Source: Acidithiobacillus sp041676785 (GTDB taxonomy: Bacteria > Pseudomonadota > Gammaproteobacteria > Acidithiobacillales > Acidithiobacillaceae). Taken from it: 64,000 nt of DNA. This document shows positions 1 through 7,844 of the stretch, piece by piece; positions within the stretch are counted from its first letter, which is position 1; each line of letters opens with the position of its first letter. Under the pieces are notes generated by a model. It was not told the DNA's origin. It did no database searches and saw only the letters and a list, made by a program, of their open reading frames with translations. The stretch covers positions 87,190 to 151,189 of the forward strand of contig JBAYRF010000003.1 in assembly GCA_041676785.1 (NCBI GenBank), given 5' to 3'. The position numbers and the translations under genes were made by a program.

Positions 1-1
1 A

Positions 2-460
2 AGATTGGGCTGGAAAGTGGCTATGGATAGGGATTTTGCCGGAGTGGTGAGCGCCTGCGCAGCCCCTCGCTTTGGACAGGGGGGTACCTGGATTACCGCA
101 GAAGTCCAAGCGGCTTATCTTGATCTTTTTGTTGCGGGCTATGCGCATTCCATAGAAATCTACTTAGACAAAAAACTGGTGGGTGGACTGTACGGTGTTG
201 CTTTGGGTGCCCTGTTTTTTGGAGAGTCCATGTTTAGTCGGGAGCCCGACGCATCCAAACTCGCTTTGGTATTGCTGGCCCGTCACCTAGAGGACTGGGG
301 CTTTGCATTAATTGATACGCAATTTCTCACGCCTCATTTGCAGAACATGGGCGCCTGCGAAATCTCCCGCGCGGAGTTTTTGCAAAGGCTCACGGTATTA
401 AAGAAGCGCGCGCCAGCAGCACCCTGGAAAATTACCTTGCCTTGGGGGGGCTTGTTTTAG
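2..460 (+). CDS. aat: Leucyl/phenylalanyl-tRNA--protein transferase, 5'-truncated by window edge
   Basis: The frame is open to the left edge and encodes the last ~150 residues of a protein whose family is usually ~230 residues, so the N-terminal third lies outside the window. Family hallmarks seen are YLDKKLVGGLYG, the block around FFGESMFS and the FALIDTQ..TPHL stretch. Aat moves Leu or Phe from charged tRNA onto N-terminal Arg or Lys of proteins, marking them for ClpS/ClpAP degradation. The stop lies 2 bp before the downstream bpt start, the usual aat-bpt pairing of the bacterial N-end rule pathway. The TTG at position 5 should not be taken as the true start. Confidence 0.93.
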   Translation, partial: RLGWKVAMDRDFAGVVSACAAPRFGQGGTWITAEVQAAYLDLFVAGYAHSIEIYLDKKLVGGLYGVALGALFFGESMFSREPDASKLALVLLARHLEDWGFALIDTQFLTPHLQNMGACEISRAEFLQRLTVLKKRAPAAPWKITLPWGGLF

Positions 461-462
461 GA

Positions 463-1152
463 ATGACTTTTTATTTGTCAGCCCTGCAAACTTGTCCCTA
501 TCTGACTGGACAGGAAGAATTGCTGGTGCTCAGTGATCCTCGTGAAGTAGTCGGTGGTGCGGAGTATAACCAGCTTCTGCAAAAAGGCTTTCGCCGCAAT
601 GGCCCCGTTGCCTATCGACCGATGTGTCCCCAATGTGACGCCTGTATTTCGGTGCGTATTCCGGTAAATGATTTTCAGCCTGACCGTGGACAAAAGCGAA
701 CGTTTGCACGAAATCAAGATCTGCAGATGCGGGTCGAAGCTCCACGCTGGTATGCTGATCATGCGCGGCTTTTTAGAAATTATCAGCGTGCTCGGCATCC
801 GGGAGGCGGCATGGACGCAGAGGCGGATCGCTTATATGACGAAATGATCGTCGAGGCTGGAGGCGTAGACGCCCATCTCCTGGTCTTTGAAAAAGACGAT
901 GAGCCTCTGGCCGTTGCCCTTGTCGATACGGTGGATAGTGGGGTGTCGGCTGTATACACCTTCTATCATCCCGAGCTGAATAGGCGTGGTCTGGGTACTT
1001 TTGCGATTCTTAGTCAGATCGAATGGACGCGCCAATTAGGCTTGCCGCATCTTTACCTAGGCTATTGGGTCGCGGGGAGTCCTAAAATGGACTATAAAAA
1101 GCGATTTTCACCTTTGGAAGGTTTTGTAGCTGATCAGTGGAGTGTGCTCTAA
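463..1152 (+). CDS. bpt: Aspartate/glutamate leucyltransferase (Bpt/ATE family)
   Basis: This 229-residue protein matches the bacterial Bpt family: an early CPY motif, PMCPQCDACISVRIPV with paired cysteines, and the GNAT-like C-terminal half with FYHPELNRRGLGT and LYLGYWV. It transfers Leu from Leu-tRNA to N-terminal Asp or Glu, complementing the Arg/Lys specificity of Aat encoded just upstream. The ATG at 463 is preferred over the in-frame TTG at 442, because it follows the aat stop by 2 bp and gives the family N-terminus. Translation is probably coupled to aat. Confidence 0.93.
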   Translation: MTFYLSALQTCPYLTGQEELLVLSDPREVVGGAEYNQLLQKGFRRNGPVAYRPMCPQCDACISVRIPVNDFQPDRGQKRTFARNQDLQMRVEAPRWYADHARLFRNYQRARHPGGGMDAEADRLYDEMIVEAGGVDAHLLVFEKDDEPLAVALVDTVDSGVSAVYTFYHPELNRRGLGTFAILSQIEWTRQLGLPHLYLGYWVAGSPKMDYKKRFSPLEGFVADQWSVL

Positions 1153-1154
1153 AA

Positions 1155-1934
1155 ATGCATAATGCCGCACCAGATATGTTTAGCAGTTTCTCGCCCTGGG
1201 CGCTGACTGGAGTTCTGGGGTTGCTCGGCAGTGCCTGGGCCTTATCCGCTTGGCAAAAGCTCGGCGTCGGCAAGGATCTACTTTGGTCAGCGGCGCGTGC
1301 GACTGTGCAGTTGGGCATCATGGGCTTTGTGCTCGGCTGGCTGTTTCGTCAGCACGAGCCAATACTGCTGGTAGTTTTTCTGGTTGCCATGATTTTAATG
1401 GCTGGGCGCTTTAATCGTAAACGTGGTGCCGGTATTCCTCATGCCTATTGGATTGGAGTGATTAGTATTAGCGTCGCCGCGACAGTTACCCTCGCTTGGA
1501 TGTTATTTTCGGGCCTGGTATTTTGGCGTGGGGAGTCCTTAGTGCCTATTGGCGGAATGATTATTGGAAATGCCATGAACGCGGTATCCTTGGCGCTGAA
1601 CCGACTGCGCAGTGAGGTCGATCAGCGCGAGGAAATGCTCTTGGCCATGCTCGCTTTAGGTGCCAATCATCGCCAAGCGATGCGGAGTTTATACGGTATT
1701 GTTGTGCGCAGTTCGCTGATTCCCACTATCGACAGCCTGAAAAGTGTCGGTATGATTCATATTCCCGGTATTACAGCAGGAATGATCTTGGCGGGTATGG
1801 CACCGCTGGCAGCTGTTTCCATGCAATTGGTGGTCATGTTGATGCTGACTGCTTCAGTGACGCTCAGTGTTTCTACAGCGGTTTTGCTGGCGGCGCCTCG
1901 CGCCCTAGTATTTCCCCAACGTGTTGAGGAGTAG
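1155..1934 (+). CDS. fetB: FetB-type ABC transporter permease (UPF0014)
   Basis: A 259-residue protein with about seven hydrophobic segments and the UPF0014 signature (GMIIGNAMNAVSLALNR, then REEMLLAMLALGA and PTIDSLKSVGMIHIPG). In E. coli FetB works with the ATPase FetA in iron efflux or homeostasis. The ATG at 1155 lies 2 bp after the bpt stop and is preferred to the GTG at 1137, which would overlap bpt. No fetA-like ATPase lies on either side; the neighbours are bpt and RNase T. The partner must therefore be encoded elsewhere, or this permease works in another way. The substrate is inferred from the family only. Confidence 0.85.
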   Translation: MHNAAPDMFSSFSPWALTGVLGLLGSAWALSAWQKLGVGKDLLWSAARATVQLGIMGFVLGWLFRQHEPILLVVFLVAMILMAGRFNRKRGAGIPHAYWIGVISISVAATVTLAWMLFSGLVFWRGESLVPIGGMIIGNAMNAVSLALNRLRSEVDQREEMLLAMLALGANHRQAMRSLYGIVVRSSLIPTIDSLKSVGMIHIPGITAGMILAGMAPLAAVSMQLVVMLMLTASVTLSVSTAVLLAAPRALVFPQRVEE

Positions 1935-1939
1935 TTTTT

Positions 1940-2545
1940 ATGGCCGCATTGTCTGGACGTTTTCGCGGCTTTTTGCCGGTAGTAATTGATGTAGAAACGG
2001 CGGGTTTTGATGCGGAGCGCAATGCGCTATTGGAAGTGGCCGCAGTGATTATTGGTGGTGAGGTAGGATTGCTAAAACCAGTGGCAACCCATCATTTCCA
2101 TGTAAGGCCATTTCCGGGAGCAGTGCTCGATCCTGCAGCGCTCGCTTTTACGGGAATAGATCCTTTTCAGCCTCTCCGAGGGGCAGTTTCTGAAGAAGAA
2201 GCTTTGCTGGGTATTTTTCGGCCGGTACGCAGTGCGGTTAAAGCGGCGCAGTGTCGCCGTGCCATTTTGGTGGGCCACAACGCGGCTTTTGATTTGTCTT
2301 TTATTAAGGCAGCAGAAAAGCGGACAGGTGTAAAAAATAATCCGTTTCATTTGTTCAGCACCTTTGATACGGTGAGTCTCGCTGGTCTCGCCTATGGTGA
2401 AACTGTTCTTGCTAAAGCAGCAATGGCGGCAGGTTTACCCTGGGACCATGAGAAGGCGCACTCGGCCTTATATGATGCCTGCCAAACGGCAGAATTATTT
2501 TGTAAAATAGTCAATCGGTTCGACCTCAATCGGGAATATCGTTGA
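1940..2545 (+). CDS. rnt: Ribonuclease T (DEDDh 3'-5' exoribonuclease)
   Basis: A 201-residue protein of the usual RNase T size. The DEDDh exonuclease motifs are visible: Exo I VIDVETAGF, Exo II LVGHNAAFDLSFI, and Exo III with AHSALYDACQTAELF carrying the catalytic His and Asp. RNase T trims 3' ends of tRNA and other stable RNAs and acts as a homodimer. The ATG at 1940 lies 5 bp after the fetB stop, so co-transcription with aat-bpt-fetB is likely. Confidence 0.92.
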   Translation: MAALSGRFRGFLPVVIDVETAGFDAERNALLEVAAVIIGGEVGLLKPVATHHFHVRPFPGAVLDPAALAFTGIDPFQPLRGAVSEEEALLGIFRPVRSAVKAAQCRRAILVGHNAAFDLSFIKAAEKRTGVKNNPFHLFSTFDTVSLAGLAYGETVLAKAAMAAGLPWDHEKAHSALYDACQTAELFCKIVNRFDLNREYR

Positions 2546-2620
2546 ACGGCTAACGCGGGCAGTCATTCGCCTGTGGTTCTGTTAGAATATGCGCATCTAC
2601 CTTTTTTAGAGGGGCAAACA

Positions 2621-3637
2621 ATGCCTTATCGCCTGATTATTGAACCGAGTGGTCACGAAATGGATTGCGACAGCGATGAAACCATCCTCGAAGCCGCTTT
2701 ACGTCATGGCTTTAATATTCCCTATAGTTGCCGTAATGGTACTTGCGCCACCTGTAAGGGACGTATTTTAAGTGGTTCGGTGGACTATGGAGACATTGAA
2801 GAAAAAGTGCTGACGGAGGCAGAAAAAGCAGAAGGCCTCGCGCTCTTCTGTCAGGCATTACCACTGTCGGACCTTACTATAGAAGTGCGCGAGATTGGCG
2901 CCACTAAAGATATCCAGATTAAAACGTTGCCCTCTCGGGTGGATAAAATCGTCGATCTGGCCCCCGATGTGCGCGCTATTTTTCTGAAAATACCCAGTAC
3001 TGAACGCTTACAGTTTTTGCCAGGCCAATATATCGACATTCTCCTTAAGGACGGTGCGCGGCGAGGTTTTTCCCTAGCCAATACGCCTAACGATGACGCT
3101 TTACTGGAGTTGCATATCAAGAAAGTGCCAGGAGGTGCTTTTACCGGCCATGTTTTTGGTGCGATGAAAGAAAAAGATATTCTCCGTTTTGAAGGCCCCT
3201 TGGGCACTTTTTTTATTCGTCAAGAATCTACCCGTCCCTTGCTGATGGTGGCCACCGGAACCGGTTTCGCACCCATCAAGGGGATGCTGGAATCTCTTTT
3301 TGCACAAGGTTCGATTCGTCCTATTCATTTTTATTGGGGTGCGCGCCATGCAGAAGATTTCTATTATGAAGATTTATTGCGCGATTGGCAGTCTCGGTAT
3401 CCGCATTTTAGTCTGACCAAGATGGTTTCACAGCCTGATGCGGCCTGGTCTGGCCCTACCGGCTATGTGACAACGCAAGTTATAAAAGATTTTCCGAATA
3501 CTAGTGAATTTGATGCTTATATTTGCGGCCATCCGGATATGGTTTTTTCCTTATCAGACGCTTTGCAACAAGCAGGACTGGATTCTGCACATATATTTGC
3601 TGACGCATTTGTATTTGCCAAAACAAAAGTATGCTGA
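2621..3637 (+). CDS. Ferredoxin-fused NAD(P)H-flavin reductase (AscD/CDP-6-deoxyglucoseen reductase-like)
   Basis: The 338-residue protein has an N-terminal plant-type [2Fe-2S] ferredoxin domain, with CRNGTCATC around residues 35-45 and a later LFCQA cysteine. A flavin-binding barrel follows (RGFSLANTP), then a NAD(P)-binding domain (MVATGTGFAPIKGML). This is the architecture of AscD-type reductases and of oxygenase electron-transfer components. In many proteobacteria this housekeeping paralogue has no defined partner. The ATG at 2621 follows a GAGGGGC ribosome-binding site and is preferred to the start at 2573. No sugar-deoxygenation genes lie nearby, so the CDP-sugar annotation should be read as family homology only. 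Confidence 0.85.
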   Translation: MPYRLIIEPSGHEMDCDSDETILEAALRHGFNIPYSCRNGTCATCKGRILSGSVDYGDIEEKVLTEAEKAEGLALFCQALPLSDLTIEVREIGATKDIQIKTLPSRVDKIVDLAPDVRAIFLKIPSTERLQFLPGQYIDILLKDGARRGFSLANTPNDDALLELHIKKVPGGAFTGHVFGAMKEKDILRFEGPLGTFFIRQESTRPLLMVATGTGFAPIKGMLESLFAQGSIRPIHFYWGARHAEDFYYEDLLRDWQSRYPHFSLTKMVSQPDAAWSGPTGYVTTQVIKDFPNTSEFDAYICGHPDMVFSLSDALQQAGLDSAHIFADAFVFAKTKVC

Positions 3638-3698
3638 CATAATTATTTCGTTGGTGATTTCTTCACCATATTAACCCAATATTCAGGAGTGAGCGAGT

Positions 3699-4067
3699 AT
3701 GGAAGCCCAGACTAAAAAGCGTCATCGCCGTAGCGCGGAAGAGCGTCTTGCGGATTTGGAAGAGAAGCAACGTCAGACTGAAATGCGTCTGCGTGAACAG
3801 TTAGCGAAAATTGAGCAGCAAAAGAAGAGTCTTCAGGAGAATCCCCGAGCTAAACGCGAGCGCGAAGCGCAACGTCGTTCGCTAATGGATCGTATTTCTC
3901 GGTTGGTTCCGGATTGGGAACCTGCCCAGATTGTTGCTGCTGTTGCAGAGGTTCGTAATCGTGTGGGTGATAATAGTCACGCTCTCAAGGAACTGGAATC
4001 TCAGGGCGATGCCTTAATGCAAGAATTGAAGCCGCGTCGCGGTCGTCGTCCCCGTAGCGCGATTTAA
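3699..4067 (+). CDS. Small basic coiled-coil protein of unknown function
   Basis: A 122-residue, highly charged protein that I do not recognise. Residues ~10-60 are rich in Lys, Arg, Glu and Gln with a heptad-like pattern (EERLADLEEKQRQTEMRLRE), predicting a coiled coil. The C-terminus is a basic tail with KPRRGRRPR, suggesting nucleic-acid contact. A CAGGAGTGAG ribosome-binding site precedes the ATG and an intrinsic terminator follows, so it looks like a genuinely expressed single gene. Nucleoid-associated or plasmid-accessory-like proteins share this composition, but no fold-specific motif supports a function. Confidence 0.75.
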   Translation: MEAQTKKRHRRSAEERLADLEEKQRQTEMRLREQLAKIEQQKKSLQENPRAKREREAQRRSLMDRISRLVPDWEPAQIVAAVAEVRNRVGDNSHALKELESQGDALMQELKPRRGRRPRSAI

Positions 4068-4085
4068 TGGGATGATTGAATGAAG

Positions 4086-4119
4086 GCCCCCGCGCTTATT
4101 CAGCTCGGGGGCTTTTTTT
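4086..4119 (+). terminator. Rho-independent terminator
   Basis: Perfect 7-bp GC stem (GCCCCCG at 4086-4092 pairing with CGGGGGC at 4106-4112) followed by seven T residues (4113-4119). It ends the plus-strand coiled-coil gene 18 bp after its stop and separates it from the convergent zinc-ribbon gene. Confidence 0.95.
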
Positions 4120-4132
4120 ATGCAGGACGGTG

Positions 4133-4441
4133 TTAGCGCTTACAGGCACGCCAACGTTGCAGAGTAGGTACGCGGTGCGCCATATAAGCCCGAATATACC
4201 AAGGCGCATTGCGTTTGCGCATTAATTGCCGGACGCGTTGTTGCATCGCATCCAGAGTGAGTTCCGGCTCTTTGAAAGCGCCCTCGGCATAACAATAACT
4301 GCAGTAGAGGGGGTTATGGCTGCCATCTGCCTGGGTTCCGCCACCCTGCGGATCAAATTGCATGGGCATACCGCAGCTCTGGCAGCGATTTTTTTCAATT
4401 TCCCACTGGTGTAACCATTTTTTCATAAACACTTTAGACAT
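4133..4441 (-). CDS. Zinc-ribbon domain protein
   Basis: About 102 residues from the chosen ATG. Two CxxC pairs (CQSCGMPM and YCSYCYAEG) frame a PQGGGTQADGS loop, as in the putative zinc-ribbon family PF12674. The C-terminal half is basic with several Arg residues. The start at 4441 overlaps the end of the upstream membrane-protein gene by 8 bp; an alternative ATG at 4426 would remove the overlap, and neither has a convincing ribosome-binding site. Probably translated together with the membrane protein. The function is unknown; related proteins are small soluble zinc binders. Confidence 0.7.
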   Translation of the reverse strand: MSKVFMKKWLHQWEIEKNRCQSCGMPMQFDPQGGGTQADGSHNPLYCSYCYAEGAFKEPELTLDAMQQRVRQLMRKRNAPWYIRAYMAHRVPTLQRWRACKR

Positions 4442-5372
4442 CCTCAGGAGCAACCAGTTCAAGGGCTTCAATATAAATATTGGCCATTCCCAGTAAAAAC
4501 ACCACATTGGGAATAATGAAAACCAGCGCCGTAGCGATCCCGATCCCCATACTCAGTCCGGCGTTATAAAGCGATGTGCTGACATGAAGCGAGGAGTTGA
4601 CGGTTGGATTCGTTAGTAATGGATTATCTGACAATGCGCCGAGCATTTGCCAAAACATGTCGACGCTGCGACTCAACTCACTAGCCAACACGGGAGCGGC
4701 TGCAGATAAGGCCATGCTATATCCGGTATACAAGATAATAGCAATGATGACTGCCATGCCTGCGGACAATGCGCCCAGTAATAACATCATCAACAAAATG
4801 GAGCCCGGTTTATTCCGAGCGATACTCAGGGTATGTCGCAATGAATTACTCACTGATTCACCGTGCCAGAGTGCTGGACCGGAAAGATTGAAAACAATAA
4901 TGGCGAGAACGAAGACCACCGCATTGACCAGCATGGCTGCAGGAAATATTGGCACGAAAAGCAGGGCGCCCAGTCCTGGAATTTTGCAGGCTAGAAAGCC
5001 GAGTAGCTCCACAACAAAAATACCCAATAACAAAAGACTTTCAATGATGAGTAATCCGATCAGACGAGGTAACGCCTTGAGACCAAAATACAGACTGTGG
5101 AAGATGCCAGGGAGGGGATCACCTCGGGCTTCATGCAGTAATACGCCGCCTGATCCCAGATAACCGACCCCAAAACTGATCATAAGTATGGTCACGCCAA
5201 GGGCGGCTCCAGGCCATCCTCCCGGCCACTGCACAAAAAACTCCAATCCGGCCATGCCGATAAACACGGCGATCACGTACACCAGAATAGGCTGCCAAAG
5301 TGTAATGCCGCGCAGCGCGCGTAATAACAGTGAGAATGATAAATCGCCCTGACTGGGGGTGTGACTGAACAT
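4434..5372 (-). CDS. Polytopic membrane protein of unknown function
   Basis: A 312-residue protein with about six to seven long hydrophobic segments, rich in Gly, Leu and Ile. It resembles BPSS1780/DUF-type integral membrane proteins with repeated paired helices, but I recognise no catalytic or transport motif. The ATG at 5372 is chosen because AGGAAA lies 9 bases upstream; earlier in-frame starts at 5402-5450 lack such a site. It is divergent from the tetR gene across a 191-bp intergenic region carrying a palindromic operator, so regulation by that TetR protein is possible. Confidence 0.75.
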   Translation of the reverse strand: MFSHTPSQGDLSFSLLLRALRGITLWQPILVYVIAVFIGMAGLEFFVQWPGGWPGAALGVTILMISFGVGYLGSGGVLLHEARGDPLPGIFHSLYFGLKALPRLIGLLIIESLLLLGIFVVELLGFLACKIPGLGALLFVPIFPAAMLVNAVVFVLAIIVFNLSGPALWHGESVSNSLRHTLSIARNKPGSILLMMLLLGALSAGMAVIIAIILYTGYSMALSAAAPVLASELSRSVDMFWQMLGALSDNPLLTNPTVNSSLHVSTSLYNAGLSMGIGIATALVFIIPNVVFLLGMANIYIEALELVAPEDV

Positions 5373-5443
5373 GGCAAGTTTCCTATATCGGGTGCTGGAC
5401 ATAATCATCGGGTCAAGAATAACCGCTGGTATTTGGCTGTAAA

Positions 5444-5472
5444 GGGACAATGATCTTTAACAGTGCTACACT
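5444..5472 (+). promoter_or_regulatory. Predicted sigma-70 promoter of the tetR gene
   Basis: A GGGACA -35-like element (5444-5449), a 17-bp spacer and an extended -10 (TG-C-TACACT, hexamer at 5467-5472). The expected start site is ~5479, about 5 bp before the palindromic operator. This is a prediction from spacing and consensus only. Confidence 0.5.
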
Positions 5473-5483
5473 TGCCGAATGTT

Positions 5484-5495
5484 GACCGATTGGTC
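5484..5495. promoter_or_regulatory. Candidate TetR-family operator (autoregulatory)
   Basis: GACCGATTGGTC, an inverted repeat with perfect GACC/GGTC arms, sits between the divergent membrane-protein and tetR genes, just downstream of the predicted tetR -10. Nearly the same 12-mer occurs at 9018-9029 in front of the pagL-like gene. Both fit the pattern GACCGNTYGGTY. Binding by the adjacent TetR protein is inferred. Confidence 0.55.
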
Positions 5496-5563
5496 GGGTT
5501 CTTTGCAAGGGGCAGTTTACAAGCCGCCTTAAGAATGTAAAAGAGAATGTTTGAGGAAAGGTC

Positions 5564-6181
5564 ATGGGTGATGCACTGCCGGTAGCAGAAGGAGATGGAC
5601 GACAACGTATTCTGACGGCGGCGGGAAAGCTCTTTTCCGACAAAGCATTTGATGCTGTATCCATGAACGCTATTGCTTGCGAAGCCGGAATCAGTAAAGC
5701 CAATATCTATCACTACTTTCCAAATAAAGACACACTTTATCTCGCGGTACTGCGAGCAGCCAGTCATAATTTACGGGCGGTATTGAATGAAGCCGTGAAT
5801 GCGCACGGGTCGGTTGTTGATGTGTTGCGGCATTTTGCCCGGAGTCATCTGCAAGTGTTGCTGAATCGTCCGGAGTTAGTAAGACTGGTCTGGCGGGAAA
5901 TTTTGGAAAAAGGAGCCCCTCGCGCGCAAGAGTTTGCCGAGCAGGGATTTGCCGATATGTTTTCTGCTCTGGTAGATGTGCTTAAATCCGGGCAATCCAG
6001 AGGTGAGTTGCGACCAGACTTTGATCCTGCATTGGTGGCTACGCTGCTGTTGGGTGCCAATGTATTTTTCTTTCAGTCTAGAGACATATTGCGTCACTAC
6101 CCGCCGATCACTTTTGCGGATGATCCGAGTGGATATGATGCGGGTATAGTAGAAATTCTCCTGCGCGGGCTGGTACCCTAA
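5564..6181 (+). CDS. TetR/AcrR family transcriptional regulator
   Basis: A 205-residue protein with a classical TetR N-terminal helix-turn-helix at residues ~13-58: RILTAAGKLFSDKAFDAVSM then ISKANIYHYFPNKDTLY. The C-terminal ligand-binding domain is helical, as expected for a dimeric repressor. The ATG follows GAGGAAAGG. It is divergent from the membrane protein, with a palindrome in its own promoter region that suggests autorepression. The matching palindrome near pagL and hlyD at 9.0 kb suggests these are further targets. The ligand is unknown. Confidence 0.9.
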   Translation: MGDALPVAEGDGRQRILTAAGKLFSDKAFDAVSMNAIACEAGISKANIYHYFPNKDTLYLAVLRAASHNLRAVLNEAVNAHGSVVDVLRHFARSHLQVLLNRPELVRLVWREILEKGAPRAQEFAEQGFADMFSALVDVLKSGQSRGELRPDFDPALVATLLLGANVFFFQSRDILRHYPPITFADDPSGYDAGIVEILLRGLVP

Positions 6182-6215
6182 AATCCCTGATTTTTTTGAG
6201 ATGGACGAGACTGTT

Positions 6216-7076
6216 ATGGAACAGAGCCCACAACTGCAAGCCCGAGTTCTTGTTGAAGCGTTGCCCTATATGCAGCGTTTTCACGGACGTACGATTGTCA
6301 TCAAGTATGGCGGTAATGCGATGACGGAAGCGCGACTACAGGAGCAGTTTGCCTCCGATGTTACCCTTATGAAGCAAGTCGGGATGAACCCGGTTGTGGT
6401 CCACGGCGGCGGGCCGCAAATTGGCGCCATGCTGGAACGTCTTGGCGTAGCTACGCATTTCGTGGATGGTATGCGGGTGACCGATGCAGCGACCATGGAA
6501 GTGGTGGAGATGGTTCTGGGCGGGCGGGTCAACAAAGAGATCGTGCAAGGCATTAATCGTGCGGGCGGGAAAGCGGTGGGGCTCACCGGGAAGGACGGAG
6601 GTCTGTTACGCGCTCGCCCTTTGCGTCGGGATGGTGTTGATCTGGGGCAGGTGGGTGAGGTGGCCTGGGTGGACCCCGAGGTGATCCGCTGCCTAGACCA
6701 GAGCGATTTTATTCCGGTGGTCGCGCCCATCGGCGTAGGCTCCCTCGGAGAATCCTACAATATTAATGCGGATCTTGTGGCCGGTGCCTTGGCTGCGACG
6801 CTAAATGCCGAAAAACTGATTTTGATGACTAATGTGGCCGGCGTTCTCGATCAGGACGGTACCTTGCAAACCCGGCTTGAAGCGAATCAGGTCGCACAGA
6901 TGATTGCCGATGGCCGCATTTATGGCGGGATGCTCCCAAAAATTCAATGTTGCTTGGATGCCGTGGTAGCGGGGGTGCAGGCAGCCCACATTATTGACGG
7001 TAGAGTGGCGCACGCGCTTTTGCTAGAAATTTTTACGGACGCAGGTGTTGGTACACTGATTTCCGGCAATTCGTGA
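6216..7076 (+). CDS. argB: Acetylglutamate kinase
   Basis: The protein (286 residues from the chosen ATG) has amino-acid-kinase motifs KYGGNAM near residue 30, VVHGGGPQIG near 65, NINADLVAGALA and a C-terminal GGM.PKI stretch. ArgB phosphorylates N-acetylglutamate in arginine biosynthesis. An upstream in-frame ATG at 6201 is possible, but the start at 6216 has a better-spaced GAC-GAG element. The stop overlaps the GTG of the next gene by 4 bases (GTGA), indicating translational coupling to the HAD nucleotidase. No other arg gene lies nearby. Confidence 0.95.
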   Translation: MEQSPQLQARVLVEALPYMQRFHGRTIVIKYGGNAMTEARLQEQFASDVTLMKQVGMNPVVVHGGGPQIGAMLERLGVATHFVDGMRVTDAATMEVVEMVLGGRVNKEIVQGINRAGGKAVGLTGKDGGLLRARPLRRDGVDLGQVGEVAWVDPEVIRCLDQSDFIPVVAPIGVGSLGESYNINADLVAGALAATLNAEKLILMTNVAGVLDQDGTLQTRLEANQVAQMIADGRIYGGMLPKIQCCLDAVVAGVQAAHIIDGRVAHALLLEIFTDAGVGTLISGNS

Positions 7077-7807
7077 AGATCCCGTTGAAGCGGCGTGCCG
7101 GTACCGTTTGGCGGCAAACCCAGCGCGTTGCTTATCGCCAGCACCTTGCTTGGAAGCGGCGTCCATTACCGGTATTTCTCTTTGATCTGGACAATACCCT
7201 CTATGATGCGGACCGCTACTGTTTCCCGTGGATGCATGAGCACATCAACGCCTATTTGATGCGTGAATTGGATTTGGATCTGGCGGCGGCTGATTTGTTG
7301 CGTCGTCACTACTGGCGGCGTTATGGAACCACTCTTGCCGGTCTTATGCGGCATCATCGTGTGAATCCCTCCATTTTTTTGGAGGAAATCCATCCTCCGA
7401 TCCTTTCTGCGGACGTGCCGGAAAACCCCGAATTGCGCCGATGGTTGGCGAATTTGCCCGGACCGGTTTTCGTGTTTACCAACAGTGTTGCCAGTCATGC
7501 CTGGCGAGTACTGGACAAGCTCGGCGTGAGTGCCTTGGTTCAAGATGTTTTTGATATGGAAACAGCCGGTTACCAAGGAAAGCCGCATGTGCATGCTTAT
7601 CGCCAGGTATTACGACTACTGAAAGTGCCCGCTTGGCGTTGTGTGTTTTTTGATGACACGCTGGTTAATCTGCGCCCAGCACGCTGGATGGGCATGCATA
7701 CGGTACACATTCATCGCAAAGGCAGCCTGCTACGCGCGCGCAGTGCGCGCAGCCGTGCAACAGTGCTCACGCGTTGGAATCAGCCCTTGTTACCGCAAAA
7801 AAGTTAA
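7073..7807 (+). CDS. HAD-superfamily pyrimidine 5'-nucleotidase-like phosphatase
   Basis: A 244-residue protein beginning with GTG in a 4-base overlap with argB. HAD motif I is FLFDLDNTLYDAD (residues ~36-48), motif II is VFVFTNS, and motif III/IV are the Lys in the GKPHVHAY block and the acidic pair in CVFFDDTLVNL. The DxDxT..Y variant and length match the pyrimidine 5'-nucleotidase group (SDT1/Phm8-like). The C-terminal ~30 residues are strongly basic, with many Arg, which is unusual for the family. Pairing with argB is common in beta- and gammaproteobacteria and may serve nucleotide homeostasis. Confidence 0.85.
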   Translation: MKIPLKRRAGTVWRQTQRVAYRQHLAWKRRPLPVFLFDLDNTLYDADRYCFPWMHEHINAYLMRELDLDLAAADLLRRHYWRRYGTTLAGLMRHHRVNPSIFLEEIHPPILSADVPENPELRRWLANLPGPVFVFTNSVASHAWRVLDKLGVSALVQDVFDMETAGYQGKPHVHAYRQVLRLLKVPAWRCVFFDDTLVNLRPARWMGMHTVHIHRKGSLLRARSARSRATVLTRWNQPLLPQKS

Positions 7808-7844
7808 TCTTTACATTTTTTCAGTGGGTTATCTTGAAATTCCA

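Noticed and set aside
3652..3668. Inverted repeat TGGTGA/TCACCA before the coiled-coil gene
   Set aside because: Only six base pairs with no T-run and no second copy found nearby, too weak to call a terminator or operator.
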